From the NCBI GenBank assembly GCA_045532175.1, contig JAZSFK010000026.1, forward strand, positions 1 through 24,559: a DNA stretch of 24,559 nt, given 5' to 3'. Below the pieces are notes generated by a model. The model did no database searches and had not been told where the DNA came from. It saw only the letters and a list, made by a program, of their open reading frames with translations. The translations under genes were made by a program, and so were the position numbers. Numbering within the stretch: position 1 is the first letter of the stretch; each line of letters starts with the position of its first letter. This stretch comes from Fimenecus sp045532175 (GTDB taxonomy: Bacteria; Bacillota; Clostridia; Oscillospirales; Acutalibacteraceae). This document shows positions 1 to 8,900 of this stretch, piece after piece.

Positions 1-2
1 CG

Positions 3-2174
3 TATTATTGGCGTAGAATTCACTCTGTTCAGAAGAATTTAAGAACAATTCTTATTCAGTTGCGTCTTATGGACAGATACCCCGACTTCAAATACACTCA
101 TACTCAGGCGTTCACCTACGAAATGCTTGAAAAGTATTATCCCGATGTGTTTGAGGAACTTAAAGAGAAGATTGCAAACGGTCAGTTTGAGCCGGGTGGT
201 GCTATGTATGTTGAGCCTGACTGTAATATCCCTTGTGCAGGAAGCTTAATACGTCAGTTTATGTACGGTCAGCATTATTTCCGTGAAAAATTCGGCAAGA
301 CCATTAAAAACTGTTGGTTGCCCGATGTTTTCGGTAATTCTTGGATTTTGCCACAGATTCTCAAAAAGAGTGGCGTTGACTACTTTGTTTCAAACAAAAT
401 GTCAACTTGGAACGACACAAACCGTTTCCCTCATAACAACTTTATCTGGAAAGGTATTGACGGCAGTGAGGTTTATGCCTGCGTGCCACCAACCCATTTT
501 ATAACTTGGAATATGCCCTCTCAAATTCAAGAGAATTGGGAGGCTTATCAGGATAAAAACCAAGGCGGACAAACGATGTCAATGTTCGGCTACGGCGACG
601 GCGGTAGTGGTTGCACCGAAGAAATGATTGAGGTTATGCACCGTTTCAATAAACTTTCAATTATGCCGAAAACTGAGCATGTTGGAGGTCAGGAATTCCT
701 TGAAAAGAACCTTAAAGACAACAAAAATCTTGCAAAATGGGACGGCGAGCTTTATCTTGAAATGCATCGTGGCACATTCACCACAAAATCAAAGATGAAG
801 AGATATAACCGACAACTTGAATATAAACTCCGTGAGGCGGAAATCGTTTCAACCCTCCGTCATTTAAAGGGTGCAAAGTACCCACACGAGGAAATCCGTG
901 ATATTTATAAAAAGCTACTTATAAACCAATTCCACGATATTCTTCCGGGTAGCCATATCACACCTGTTTATCGTGATGCTATGGCAGATTACGAAGACAT
1001 TGAGCAGAGAGTTAACAAAATTATCGGCACAGGTGACGAGTATTTCAACTCACTCAACTTCCCGCGTAAACATCTTACTTTTGTGGAAAATGAATTTGGC
1101 AACAGTACCCGATATGGCAAAAAGGGCAATTGGGTAATTCCAAATCTCCCCGCACTTTCCTGTGGTGAGATTTTCCCTGATGAAATAAGTGATGAATGGC
1201 TTACTATCGGTGAAAAGGTTATTACACCATACTATGAAATTGTATTTAACACAGACGGTAGCATTGAAAGTCTTTATGACAGAGAATTACAGCGTGAATG
1301 GGTGAATGGTGAGTTCAATAAACTTAAACTCTATAAGGATAACCCCGGTGTTTATGATGCTTGGGATATTCTTCCTAACTATAAGGACAGAGAAGTTGAA
1401 ATCAAGATTGTTTCTCCGCTTAAAACTGTTGAGAAGAATTCCGAGGTTGTGTCATTTGCTTGCACTCTTGCAACAGAAAAAAGCACATGGAAACGAATTA
1501 TTCGCGTTTTCCGTCAGTCCCGTGGTATTGAAGTTGAAAATATCGTTGATTGGAATGAGAAACACGTCCTTGCAAAAGCACAGTTTGATTGTAATGTGCT
1601 GACAAGAAAGGCAGTATGCGATACAAGTGCAGGTTTTGTTGAACGTGAAACTCACCGCAACACAACTTGGCAACAGGCTCGTTTTGAGGTTTGTCATCAT
1701 AAATGGGTTGATATGGCAGAAACCGACGGTGGTATTGCTCTTATCAATGACTCAAAATACGGTGTTGGACTTTTAGAAAACTCAATGAGTTTAAGTCTTC
1801 TTCGTGCAACAATCCGTCCTGACGTTACAAGCGACTTGGGACATCACGAGTTTGCATATATGATTTATCCGCATGGCGATGATTTTGTTAAAGCCGAAAT
1901 CAATAATATTGCCTACGAGTATAATGTGCCACTTGGTAAAGCAGACCTTACTTGTGAAAACTCATTCGGTGAACTCTTTATGCAGACTATGAAGATGAGT
2001 GAGGATGGTACTATGATTGTCATTCGTCTTTCTGAACAAAATGGACGTCGTGGCAAAATCAAACTTGATGGCAGAGTCAATCTTCTTAATTTCCTTGAGG
2101 ACGTTATTGATGAGGTTGACACGGTTGAGTATAAGCCGTTTGAGATTATCACTATTGGCATTAGGGTGGAATAA
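3..2174 (+). CDS. GH38 alpha-mannosidase (5' end outside window)
   Basis: Retaining alpha-mannosidase of glycoside hydrolase family 38, hydrolysing terminal alpha-mannose from oligosaccharides; there is no sign of export in the visible part. The frame is open to the left edge (codons from base 3 read YYWRRIHSV...), so the gene starts outside the window and the N-terminal HxD zinc motif is not visible. Family signatures seen: WLPDVFGNSWILPQ, whose Asp (bases 324-326) matches the GH38 nucleophile and zinc ligand; FGYGDGGSG near base 590; EMHRGTF near base 770; and NQFHDILPGS near base 927 with the conserved HD. About 723 residues are visible, fitting a bacterial enzyme of roughly 800 or more. 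Its TAA directly abuts the ATG of the next gene, whose ribosome binding site (GGGTGG) lies in this coding sequence, so the two are an operon. It differs clearly from the longer GH38 at 5948-9112. The family is certain; linkage preference is unknown. Confidence 0.95.
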   Translation, partial: YYWRRIHSVQKNLRTILIQLRLMDRYPDFKYTHTQAFTYEMLEKYYPDVFEELKEKIANGQFEPGGAMYVEPDCNIPCAGSLIRQFMYGQHYFREKFGKTIKNCWLPDVFGNSWILPQILKKSGVDYFVSNKMSTWNDTNRFPHNNFIWKGIDGSEVYACVPPTHFITWNMPSQIQENWEAYQDKNQGGQTMSMFGYGDGGSGCTEEMIEVMHRFNKLSIMPKTEHVGGQEFLEKNLKDNKNLAKWDGELYLEMHRGTFTTKSKMKRYNRQLEYKLREAEIVSTLRHLKGAKYPHEEIRDIYKKLLINQFHDILPGSHITPVYRDAMADYEDIEQRVNKIIGTGDEYFNSLNFPRKHLTFVENEFGNSTRYGKKGNWVIPNLPALSCGEIFPDEISDEWLTIGEKVITPYYEIVFNTDGSIESLYDRELQREWVNGEFNKLKLYKDNPGVYDAWDILPNYKDREVEIKIVSPLKTVEKNSEVVSFACTLATEKSTWKRIIRVFRQSRGIEVENIVDWNEKHVLAKAQFDCNVLTRKAVCDTSAGFVERETHRNTTWQQARFEVCHHKWVDMAETDGGIALINDSKYGVGLLENSMSLSLLRATIRPDVTSDLGHHEFAYMIYPHGDDFVKAEINNIAYEYNVPLGKADLTCENSFGELFMQTMKMSEDGTMIVIRLSEQNGRRGKIKLDGRVNLLNFLEDVIDEVDTVEYKPFEIITIGIRVE

Positions 2175-3023
2175 ATGAAAAAAATCAAGAATAAAAAGCC
2201 TATAAAAATTACGATTATAGTGGTTGTAGCTGTTTGCTTGGTTGTGGCAGGCGTGATTGGTATAATATCAAAAATTCCGCCAAAGGTTGTATCCCTTTCA
2301 GAGCAGGGTATGGCAACGGATGAGATTATCTTGATTGCTGACCGTGGTTTTTCTGCGTATGCGCCTGAAAATACGGATGATGCATTTATAGAAGCAGGTA
2401 GGGCGGAGTTTTACGGTGCAAAATGTGATATTCAACTTACAAGAGATGAAGTCTGGATAGTCAATTATGATAGTAGCATTAACCGTATGACAAACGGCAG
2501 AGGCGAAATAGCACAAATGAGTTTTGGCGAAATTCGTCAGCACAAAATCAACAACGGATACCGTTTAGGTAGTTATGATGAGCCACAAATGGTGGATTTA
2601 GAGGGTTTTCTCATAATTTGTGAAATCTATAACCTTGTGCCCTATATCGAAATCGGAAAAGGCAATTATAACTGCTTTGAAAAGATTTTTGATGCACTTG
2701 ATAACTACGAGGGAATGAGAGAAAAAGCAGTAATTATCTCGTCAGATAAAGGAACTTTATTGAATTTACAGAAATTAGATAAAAGCGCAAATCTTTGGTA
2801 TTCAACAAATGATGTTACTGATGGCTCAATATCATTCTGCAAGGAAAATGGTTTCACACTATATTTTAACGGCACCGATTATGTTGAAAATGGTAGCAAT
2901 GGTATTGAAAAAGCCCAACAAGCAAAAGTAAATCTTGCATGTTGGACAGATGATGTGGAAGCGTATAAGTTACTGTATGACTTAGGTGTAAGAAGTTTTT
3001 CAACCACCCGAATAAAAAAATAA
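2175..3023 (+). CDS. Membrane-anchored GDPD-fold protein, probable pseudoenzyme
   Basis: A 282-residue protein with a basic N-terminus and one hydrophobic segment (about residues 12-32), then an extracytoplasmic domain resembling glycerophosphodiester phosphodiesterases. Fold landmarks: ADRGFSAYAPENT (55-67, family HRG...APENT), CDIQLTRDE (84-92), NYDSSINRMTNGRG (97-110, family HD...R.T.G.G) and PYIEIGKG. Both catalytic histidines appear replaced: HRG has become DRG (Asp56) and HD has become YD (Tyr98). The metal-binding Glu of the ExD motif aligns with Lys83, while Asp85 is kept. Ordinary GDPD activity is therefore unlikely, and a binding or structural role is an inference. It starts immediately after the mannosidase stop, with its Shine-Dalgarno in that gene, so the two are co-translated. 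A strong hairpin terminator follows. Confidence is good for the fold and low for the biological role. Confidence 0.8.
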   Translation: MKKIKNKKPIKITIIVVVAVCLVVAGVIGIISKIPPKVVSLSEQGMATDEIILIADRGFSAYAPENTDDAFIEAGRAEFYGAKCDIQLTRDEVWIVNYDSSINRMTNGRGEIAQMSFGEIRQHKINNGYRLGSYDEPQMVDLEGFLIICEIYNLVPYIEIGKGNYNCFEKIFDALDNYEGMREKAVIISSDKGTLLNLQKLDKSANLWYSTNDVTDGSISFCKENGFTLYFNGTDYVENGSNGIEKAQQAKVNLACWTDDVEAYKLLYDLGVRSFSTTRIKK

Positions 3024-3026
3024 AGG

Positions 3027-3059
3027 AAAACCGAGTAGAATTAACTACTCGGTTTTTTT
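3027..3059. terminator. Bidirectional rho-independent terminator
   Basis: Perfect 8-bp stem CCGAGTAG/CTACTCGG (3031-3038 with 3045-3052), loop AATTAA. It is flanked by AAAA on the left and seven T on the right, so it has a U-tract in both directions. It separates the convergent mannosidase-GDPD operon (+) and nagB (-). Confidence 0.93.
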
Positions 3060-3069
3060 ATGCTGAAAA

Positions 3070-3789
3070 TCAAAGTCTTGCAGCTGCTGCTTTGTCAAGG
3101 AAGATATGCACATTAGGGTGAAGCTGTAAAACTGATGCAGGGCAGGATGGTGTAATATCACCGTTTACAAGACCGTCAATAGCATCAGACTTACTTCTGC
3201 CTGTTGCGATAAGAATAATCTGTTTTGATTTCATAATTGAAACAGTACCCATTGTAAGTGCAAAGTTTGGCATTGGGTTTTCATCAAAATAAATTGAATT
3301 GGCATCAATTGTGCTTTGTGAAAGACGAACCTTGAATGAACCTTTGGTGAATTTATTTGAAGGCTCGTTAAAGCCAATATGACCGTTTCTGCCAACACCC
3401 AAAAGCTGAATATCAATTTTGTTTTCAGTAAGCAAATCGTCGTATCTCATACATTCTGCTTCTGCATCTTCTGCATTACCATTCAAGAAATTAACATTTT
3501 CCTCTTTAACATCAATGTGGTTAAAAAGATTTTCGTGCATAAATGTGTAATAACTGTTTTTGTCTTCAACAGGTAAATCGCAATATTCGTCAAGGTTAAA
3601 AGTTGTGATATCCTTAAAACTTACCTTGCCTTTATTGTATGCTTTTATAAGACTCTTATATGTAGGCACAGGAGAAGCACCTGTTGCAAAACCTAAAACT
3701 GAGTCAGGCTTTTCGTTTACTTGTTCAATAATTAAATCAGCAACTGCCTTGCCGATTTCCTCTGCGTTATTAAAAATATGAATAATCAT
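3070..3789 (-). CDS. nagB: Glucosamine-6-phosphate deaminase
   Basis: Converts glucosamine-6-phosphate to fructose-6-phosphate and ammonia in the cytoplasm, feeding amino-sugar carbon into glycolysis. The 239-residue length matches the short Gram-positive NagB type. Motifs: GFATGASPVPTY (33-44, phosphate-binding loop), FNLDEYC (64-70, Asp67 equivalent to the catalytic Asp72 of E. coli) and GVGRNGHIGFNEP (131-143, with the catalytic His and Glu). Asn135 replaces the Asp141 of E. coli, as in Bacillus-type enzymes. Ribosome binding site GAGGTGG (3797-3803) precedes the ATG. It has its own promoter just upstream and is the last leftward gene of the glycan island. With two mannosidases and a sugar symporter nearby, it probably processes the GlcNAc part of imported glycans. 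No nagA deacetylase is present in the window. Confidence 0.96.
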   Translation of the reverse strand: MIIHIFNNAEEIGKAVADLIIEQVNEKPDSVLGFATGASPVPTYKSLIKAYNKGKVSFKDITTFNLDEYCDLPVEDKNSYYTFMHENLFNHIDVKEENVNFLNGNAEDAEAECMRYDDLLTENKIDIQLLGVGRNGHIGFNEPSNKFTKGSFKVRLSQSTIDANSIYFDENPMPNFALTMGTVSIMKSKQIILIATGRSKSDAIDGLVNGDITPSCPASVLQLHPNVHIFLDKAAAARL

Positions 3790-3822
3790 TTTCTTTCCAC
3801 CTCACATATCTTTTGAACTTTT

Positions 3823-3850
3823 ATTGTAACACATAATTTGAAAAATGCAA
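3823..3850 (-). promoter_or_regulatory. Sigma-A promoter of nagB
   Basis: Reading the minus strand: -35 TTGCAT (3850-3845), 16-bp spacer, -10 TACAAT (3828-3823). The predicted start near 3816 gives a leader of about 27 nt. The -35 sits in the T-rich tail of the preceding gene's terminator hairpin. Confidence 0.7.
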
Positions 3851-3855
3851 TAAGA

Positions 3856-3877
3856 AAGGAGCAAAAACTTGCTCCTT
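3856..3877 (-). terminator. Hairpin terminator of the mannosidase-symporter operon
   Basis: Perfect 9-bp inverted repeat AAGGAGCAA/TTGCTCCTT with a 4-nt loop, 3 nt after the stop of the zinc-ribbon gene. On the minus strand it is followed by an interrupted T run (TCTTATTGCATTTTT), so termination may be partial and allow some read-through into nagB. Confidence 0.75.
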
Positions 3878-3880
3878 AAT

Positions 3881-4492
3881 TTATTTTTCATTGAGTTTTT
3901 TATCAACAAGTGTATGCATTTCTAATTCAAGGATATAAGTGATTGATACTAAAAAGTAACCGGTTCCCAGATGTGCCCCACCAACTCTACAAGCAATAAT
4001 TGATACAACTAAAAATACTAATGTATTGATTATACTGAAAGTTTCATTTCTTGCAAGCGCCTTTTTACCGACTGAAAAAAGTGAAGAGATAATCACCATA
4101 AGTGAAAACAGAATAATACAAACCATTGTTATAAACGGAAATAGGTAAGATTGATTACCAAAATCAAAATTACCGTTTATAATACCCATAATTACGCTTA
4201 TGAGTGTAATGTCACCGCCGTCATTTGCCCTGAATACAGGCAAACACATCCATAAAAGAGGGGAGAACATAAGCACAAAACGAATAATCTGTAATGGTCC
4301 GCCAAAAGCAGATGATTTAATGTTATTAAGCGCTCTGTCAACTGCTTCTTGTTCCTTCATAGCTTGTTCGTGGTCGGCTTTTAATCTGTTTTCAAGGTCA
4401 TAATAAACAAGATTTGTGTTGCACTTAGGACAGCTTTGCTTCATATATAACGGAGATAACTTTTCACCGCATTTTGGACATTTATTACTCAT
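3881..4492 (-). CDS. Zinc-ribbon membrane protein of unknown function
   Basis: A 203-residue protein I do not recognise as a named family. It begins with a four-cysteine zinc ribbon (Cys5, Cys8, Cys21, Cys24, pattern CPKC-x12-CPKC). A charged, probably helical stretch follows (about 30-60), then four hydrophobic segments (about 66-87, 116-140, 152-170, 175-193), and it ends in a lysine-rich tail. Topology suggests a cytoplasmic ribbon with the remainder in the membrane. The start is set by GGAGGTG (4499-4505) 6 nt before the ATG at 4492; the 20-residue longer reading has no such signal. The ATG overlaps the end of the symporter gene by 8 nt (shared ATGAGTAA), so the two are translationally coupled. 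A modulator of the symporter or a stress/quality-control protein are both possible; neither is shown. Confidence 0.85.
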   Translation of the reverse strand: MSNKCPKCGEKLSPLYMKQSCPKCNTNLVYYDLENRLKADHEQAMKEQEAVDRALNNIKSSAFGGPLQIIRFVLMFSPLLWMCLPVFRANDGGDITLISVIMGIINGNFDFGNQSYLFPFITMVCIILFSLMVIISSLFSVGKKALARNETFSIINTLVFLVVSIIACRVGGAHLGTGYFLVSITYILELEMHTLVDKKLNEK

Positions 4493-5948
4493 TTTTGTCA
4501 CCTCCTGAAACCTGTGCGGAAATAACTTTCCTGCGTTCTGCCATTTCTTCACGAACTTGTTTTAATTTATCCCCTGTAAGGTCATACCAGATATACGGAA
4601 TAAGTGGAAGAAGACCTAAAATTGCAGGTGCAAGTGTGAACATACCCCAAATTAAAGTATCTGTGTATTCGTATGCTTTAATAGTTACTGTTTCATTACC
4701 CATAGCGACGAATGAAAGACCAATAACAGGCAAAAGTGCATTGCCTATCGTGCCACTGATGGAGCCTGTAAGCTTACCTACGAAAGTAAGCACAGAGAAT
4801 GAAACACCTTCATTTCTCTTGCCTGTTTTCCATTCCATATAGTCAATTGTGTCGCCAATCATCTCTGTAGGAATAACCATATTAATTGTGTTAAAGAAAC
4901 TGAAAAGGAAATTTTGTACCATAAGAAGCGGTACAACAACCCAAAGGTTTGTAAAGCATTTAACACCAACAATGAATACGATAACGCCGACCACAAGTCT
5001 GACAAATCCGTTAAGGAAGATAATCTGACGATTGTCAAATTTCTGTTTAACCTTTGGAATAAGAAGATACGTAATAAAACCTAAAATCGTGCCGGGGAGT
5101 GAAATGATAATTGTAAGTGAGTTCATATTAACAACTTCTGAATAGTAGTACGCCTGGAAAAATCCACCGATACCACTGATTGCAGAAAGCACATTAGCAA
5201 TAACAATTAAAAGAAGTGGCTTGTTTTTGACAAGTGCCTTGAAGCCGTCAAGAATGCTTGGTTCTTTAATAGTCTGCACAACTCTTTCCTTTGTGCATAT
5301 ACCTGAAAGTGAGAAAAGAGCCATACCGAATGTGCCTGAAATTATTGCCATAAGTAAAAATACCTGAGAGAGTGAAAGACCGATAATGCCCTTTTCACTT
5401 AAGTCCATAAGCACGGTAAGAATAGGCGTTGAAATACCACCAAGGATACCTGAAACAAAACGAGCAGATGAAATAACTCTCGTTCTGTCAGAAGGAGAAG
5501 GGCTGATTGCCGCACTCATACTCCAAAATGGCACGTCACCCAAGGTATAGAAAAGTTCCCACAAGAAGTATGTAATGAACATATAGATGATTTTTGCAAC
5601 ATCCTCTGCCTTGTCGCCAAGAATTTCGGGACCGGCAAAAAGCATGATTGTAGCAAGTCCTAAAGGAATAGGCACAACTAAAAGATAGGGACGAAGCTTA
5701 CCGTAGCGAGTTCTCGTCTTGTCAATGATTGTACCCATAAGAGGGTCGTTGATAGTATCCCAAAGCCCTAAAAAGAGCATCATCGCAGCAACTGCTTCAG
5801 GTGGTACGCCAAACACTTTTACAAAGAAAAGTGAAAGATAGCTACCTGCAATAATGTTGTATCCAAAGCATTGCCCTGCATTTGCAATACCATATGCAAC
5901 AGTTTCTTTAACACCTACATAACGAACATCACCTTTATTTTCTGCCAT
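4485..5948 (-). CDS. GPH-family sugar:cation symporter
   Basis: A 487-residue, about 12-helix transporter of the glycoside-pentoside-hexuronide:cation symporter family (MelB/XynP/GusB type, major facilitator superfamily). The diagnostic cytoplasmic loop is at residues 62-88: LWDTINDPLMGTIIDKTRTR followed by YGKLRPYLL. It probably imports mono- or oligosaccharides with H+ or Na+. Its ATG overlaps the stop of the upstream GH38 gene (TAATG, one shared base), with AAGGAGA as ribosome binding site, and its 3' end overlaps the zinc-ribbon gene. This places it between a mannosidase and nagB, suggesting import of the oligosaccharide that the mannosidase cuts. The substrate cannot be read from sequence; mannosides are inferred from context. 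Confidence 0.92.
   Translation of the reverse strand: MAENKGDVRYVGVKETVAYGIANAGQCFGYNIIAGSYLSLFFVKVFGVPPEAVAAMMLFLGLWDTINDPLMGTIIDKTRTRYGKLRPYLLVVPIPLGLATIMLFAGPEILGDKAEDVAKIIYMFITYFLWELFYTLGDVPFWSMSAAISPSPSDRTRVISSARFVSGILGGISTPILTVLMDLSEKGIIGLSLSQVFLLMAIISGTFGMALFSLSGICTKERVVQTIKEPSILDGFKALVKNKPLLLIVIANVLSAISGIGGFFQAYYYSEVVNMNSLTIIISLPGTILGFITYLLIPKVKQKFDNRQIIFLNGFVRLVVGVIVFIVGVKCFTNLWVVVPLLMVQNFLFSFFNTINMVIPTEMIGDTIDYMEWKTGKRNEGVSFSVLTFVGKLTGSISGTIGNALLPVIGLSFVAMGNETVTIKAYEYTDTLIWGMFTLAPAILGLLPLIPYIWYDLTGDKLKQVREEMAERRKVISAQVSGGDKNE
4499..4505 (-). promoter_or_regulatory. Ribosome binding site fixing the zinc-ribbon protein start
   Basis: GGAGGTG on the minus strand, 6 nt from the ATG at 4492 and lying inside the last codons of the symporter gene. 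It decides against the upstream alternative start at 4552. Confidence 0.85.
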
Positions 5949-8900
5949 TATGATTTTCTCCTTCCCTTATTTCTATGCTTGATTGCTCCACCCTTGTCAT
6001 TAAGCAAATATGAGTTTTTGCAATTAAGATATATAAATTTTTCCTTCACATTTTCCTTATAATCAAAAACTCTGCCCTCGATTTTGTCATAGAGGTCACA
6101 AGCAATATTGCAAGTTTCATTTTCTGTGTCTGCAACGGCAGAAAGAACAAGTATATCACGGTCAACAGGGAAGGTAACTACACCCTTACCATTTGTATCA
6201 ACCTCAATGTGCCAGAAGAACAACTGCTGACATTGTGCGTCACCTTTCTCTGTATGTGAATGGGTAAATTCATAAGCCAACTTGCCCGGTTTAGTGTAAG
6301 CAACCTCTTTGAAATCGTACAAATCCCAACCTGCATAGTATTCGGTAATATCGTTCACCTTGTATGCAAATCCGTTGATTTTAACGTATTTGTCGCCATT
6401 AAGAGATGCCATAAGGAGATGTACCTTCTTTGTGTTTTCAGGAAGTAAAAGGCTCTGTCCACCACAAAGCATACCCTTATTATCCTTTGGCAAACGGAAT
6501 TTAATGCCATTTGAGATAATAGTTTCAGGTTTAATTTCAGCGGGAATTGTTTTGCTTATTACGGGTAATTCGCCTAATGGCTTTGCGTTTGTTGAGAATG
6601 CATCAATATTACCGGCAAAGTCAATATTGAACTTTGTTTCCGGTTTTGCTTTTGCCTGTTTAACTTTAAGTGCAAAGGACTTGATTTCATAAGGCTTTAA
6701 GTCGAATACAAGTTTGCCGTCTGTAAGTGAAAAATCAGAAATATGTTCTTCGGAAGCGAAGATTCTTCTTGCAGAAAGAATTTCTGTGTTGAGTGTGAAT
6801 GTAACATCTTTCTGTGCTTTCTTTTCGCTTTCACCGATACGAATGATAATTTCATCGCTGTTTTCTGCCTTTTTAACTGCACGTAAAATTGCATTTCCCG
6901 AAAGTGCACCGAAGGAATATTCGCTGTATTCACCTTCGTGCTTTGAAACAATGAAGGATGCCATTGGCATTATGAAGTTTCTTGCCTCTGCCTGTGTATC
7001 GTGTGCAACTGCACCCTTATGAGAGAAAATAGCATAAGAATATCTGTTAAGGCCTAATTCCATCATTGACTGCATACTGTCAACCTTGTAGTTTTTAAGT
7101 GGAGTATGCATAAGTGTAAGACGGAGAGTGTTGTCATCAAATTTATCCCAACCGTATTTACATTCACTGATGACAGAAACACCAAATTCGCCGCCATCAT
7201 CAGTAATATCTGCCCATTTCTGTGCAGGAACTTCAAAAAGCTTATCATTCATATTACCACGCTTGATTGCACCAAGACCAAGGTCATAAGTTGCAACCGG
7301 ATTTGTAGCGGTGAATGAGAAAATCTCTTTTGCAAGGTGACGTTTGCTACGCCATTCAGTTTCAGTATAAACCTCAACTACCTTTCCACCGCGACTAAGT
7401 GCAACAATGGAAGTAAATGTGCTGTCACCGAAAGTCTTAACGATTTCAAGAGCAACTCTGCAAGGACCATTTTCAATAACTTTGATTGTCTTGATTTTTG
7501 TATGGTTTTGTGGTTCGCGGTTTAATTCTTCGAAATTCAATTCCCACGCAGGCCAACTGCTGCTGCCATTGTAATCAAAAATACCGGTTGTAACAGGTTT
7601 TTGAAGAATTTCTTTCTTTAACTCCTTGTCAAAAACAGAAGAAATATCACCATTACTGTTGAGTGTTACAATATACTTTTCGTTTTCAAGTTTATTGATT
7701 GATGCAGAAAGTTTGGATTTAACAGAGCATTTTCTGTTTCTTATGTCAAACACTTTATAGCCCATAGCAGGGATTGTTACATGCATAAGGAGTGTTGTGA
7801 AACCATTTTTCACACTTGTAATCTGTGCAGGATATTCCTTTTCATCCTTATCAAGGACTGTCATATTCTTGCCACAGAATTTTGACGGGATTTTAACAGT
7901 TACAACACTTGTACGTTCATATTCCATAGGGTTGTTGACTACAACCGCAATACCCTTTACAAAGGATGTGTCAAGATTTTCAGCAATTGACCTTACTGCA
8001 CCTTCATATTCGTTTGTGAATTGATTAAGTGACATCGCATAGTCGTTCCAGCTTCTTCTGTATGCACGTTGAACAGATGTGCCGGGTAAATCGTCGTGGA
8101 ATTGGTGAGCAATAACTCGTTTCCAAGCCTTTGTGAGTGTTTCCTGCGGATATTCATATCCATTAAGTGTTGTCGCAGTAACACAAGCACGTTCTGCCAT
8201 ATCTGCAATTTCCTCGTTGCGTCTGTTCCAACGTTTGCCGATTGCACGGGATGTGTAACCGCCAACCGCGTGGTTTGTCATAACGAGCTCATTGTTCCAA
8301 ACAGGTAATTTCTGCTTTGTTTCTTCAGGTAAAGCATCAATATCACGGAAAATCCGGTCGGCAGGAGCAGACAATACCTCAACATCACTTGTGTCGTTCT
8401 TGCGGATTTCTTCGCAAACTGTTTTAACAGAAACTTCTTTTGGCGCACCACCACGGTCACCGACACCGTGAAAAGCAGCAGTCATTGGCAGGTCGTATTT
8501 TTCATTATCTTTTAATTTATCAGCAATAAATTTTTTATCTCTGACTTTTAAGAAGGACGTAACATATGAACCCGGATTTGTATTAGCATAGACATAGTTG
8601 CCGTCAACACCATACCACTTGCCAAGGTCAAAGGGTATTCCGTAAGCAGAACCCCAAGTGAGTTTTTGCGTTGTGAAGCCTTTAAGATTTGCGTGGTGCA
8701 TAATTGACGGCAAGGCGTAACCAAAGCCAAAGCAGTCAGGAAGAAAAATATCACAACTGCGTTTGCCAAAATTTTTGTCAAAGTATTCGTTTCCGAGAAG
8801 AATATTTCTGAAAAGTGCTTCAGGTGACGGCACATTTACGTCACCATTTTCAAAGGCGCTGCCGCAGACATTCCAACGACCATCTGCAATGTGGTTTTTC

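Noticed and set aside
60..62. TTG as the start of the left-edge mannosidase
   Set aside because: The same frame is open to base 3 and encodes GH38-like sequence, so the gene is cut by the window rather than starting here.
4493..4552. 20-residue longer start of the zinc-ribbon protein
   Set aside because: It would overlap the symporter by 68 nt and has no ribosome binding site; GGAGGTG clearly serves the ATG at 4492.
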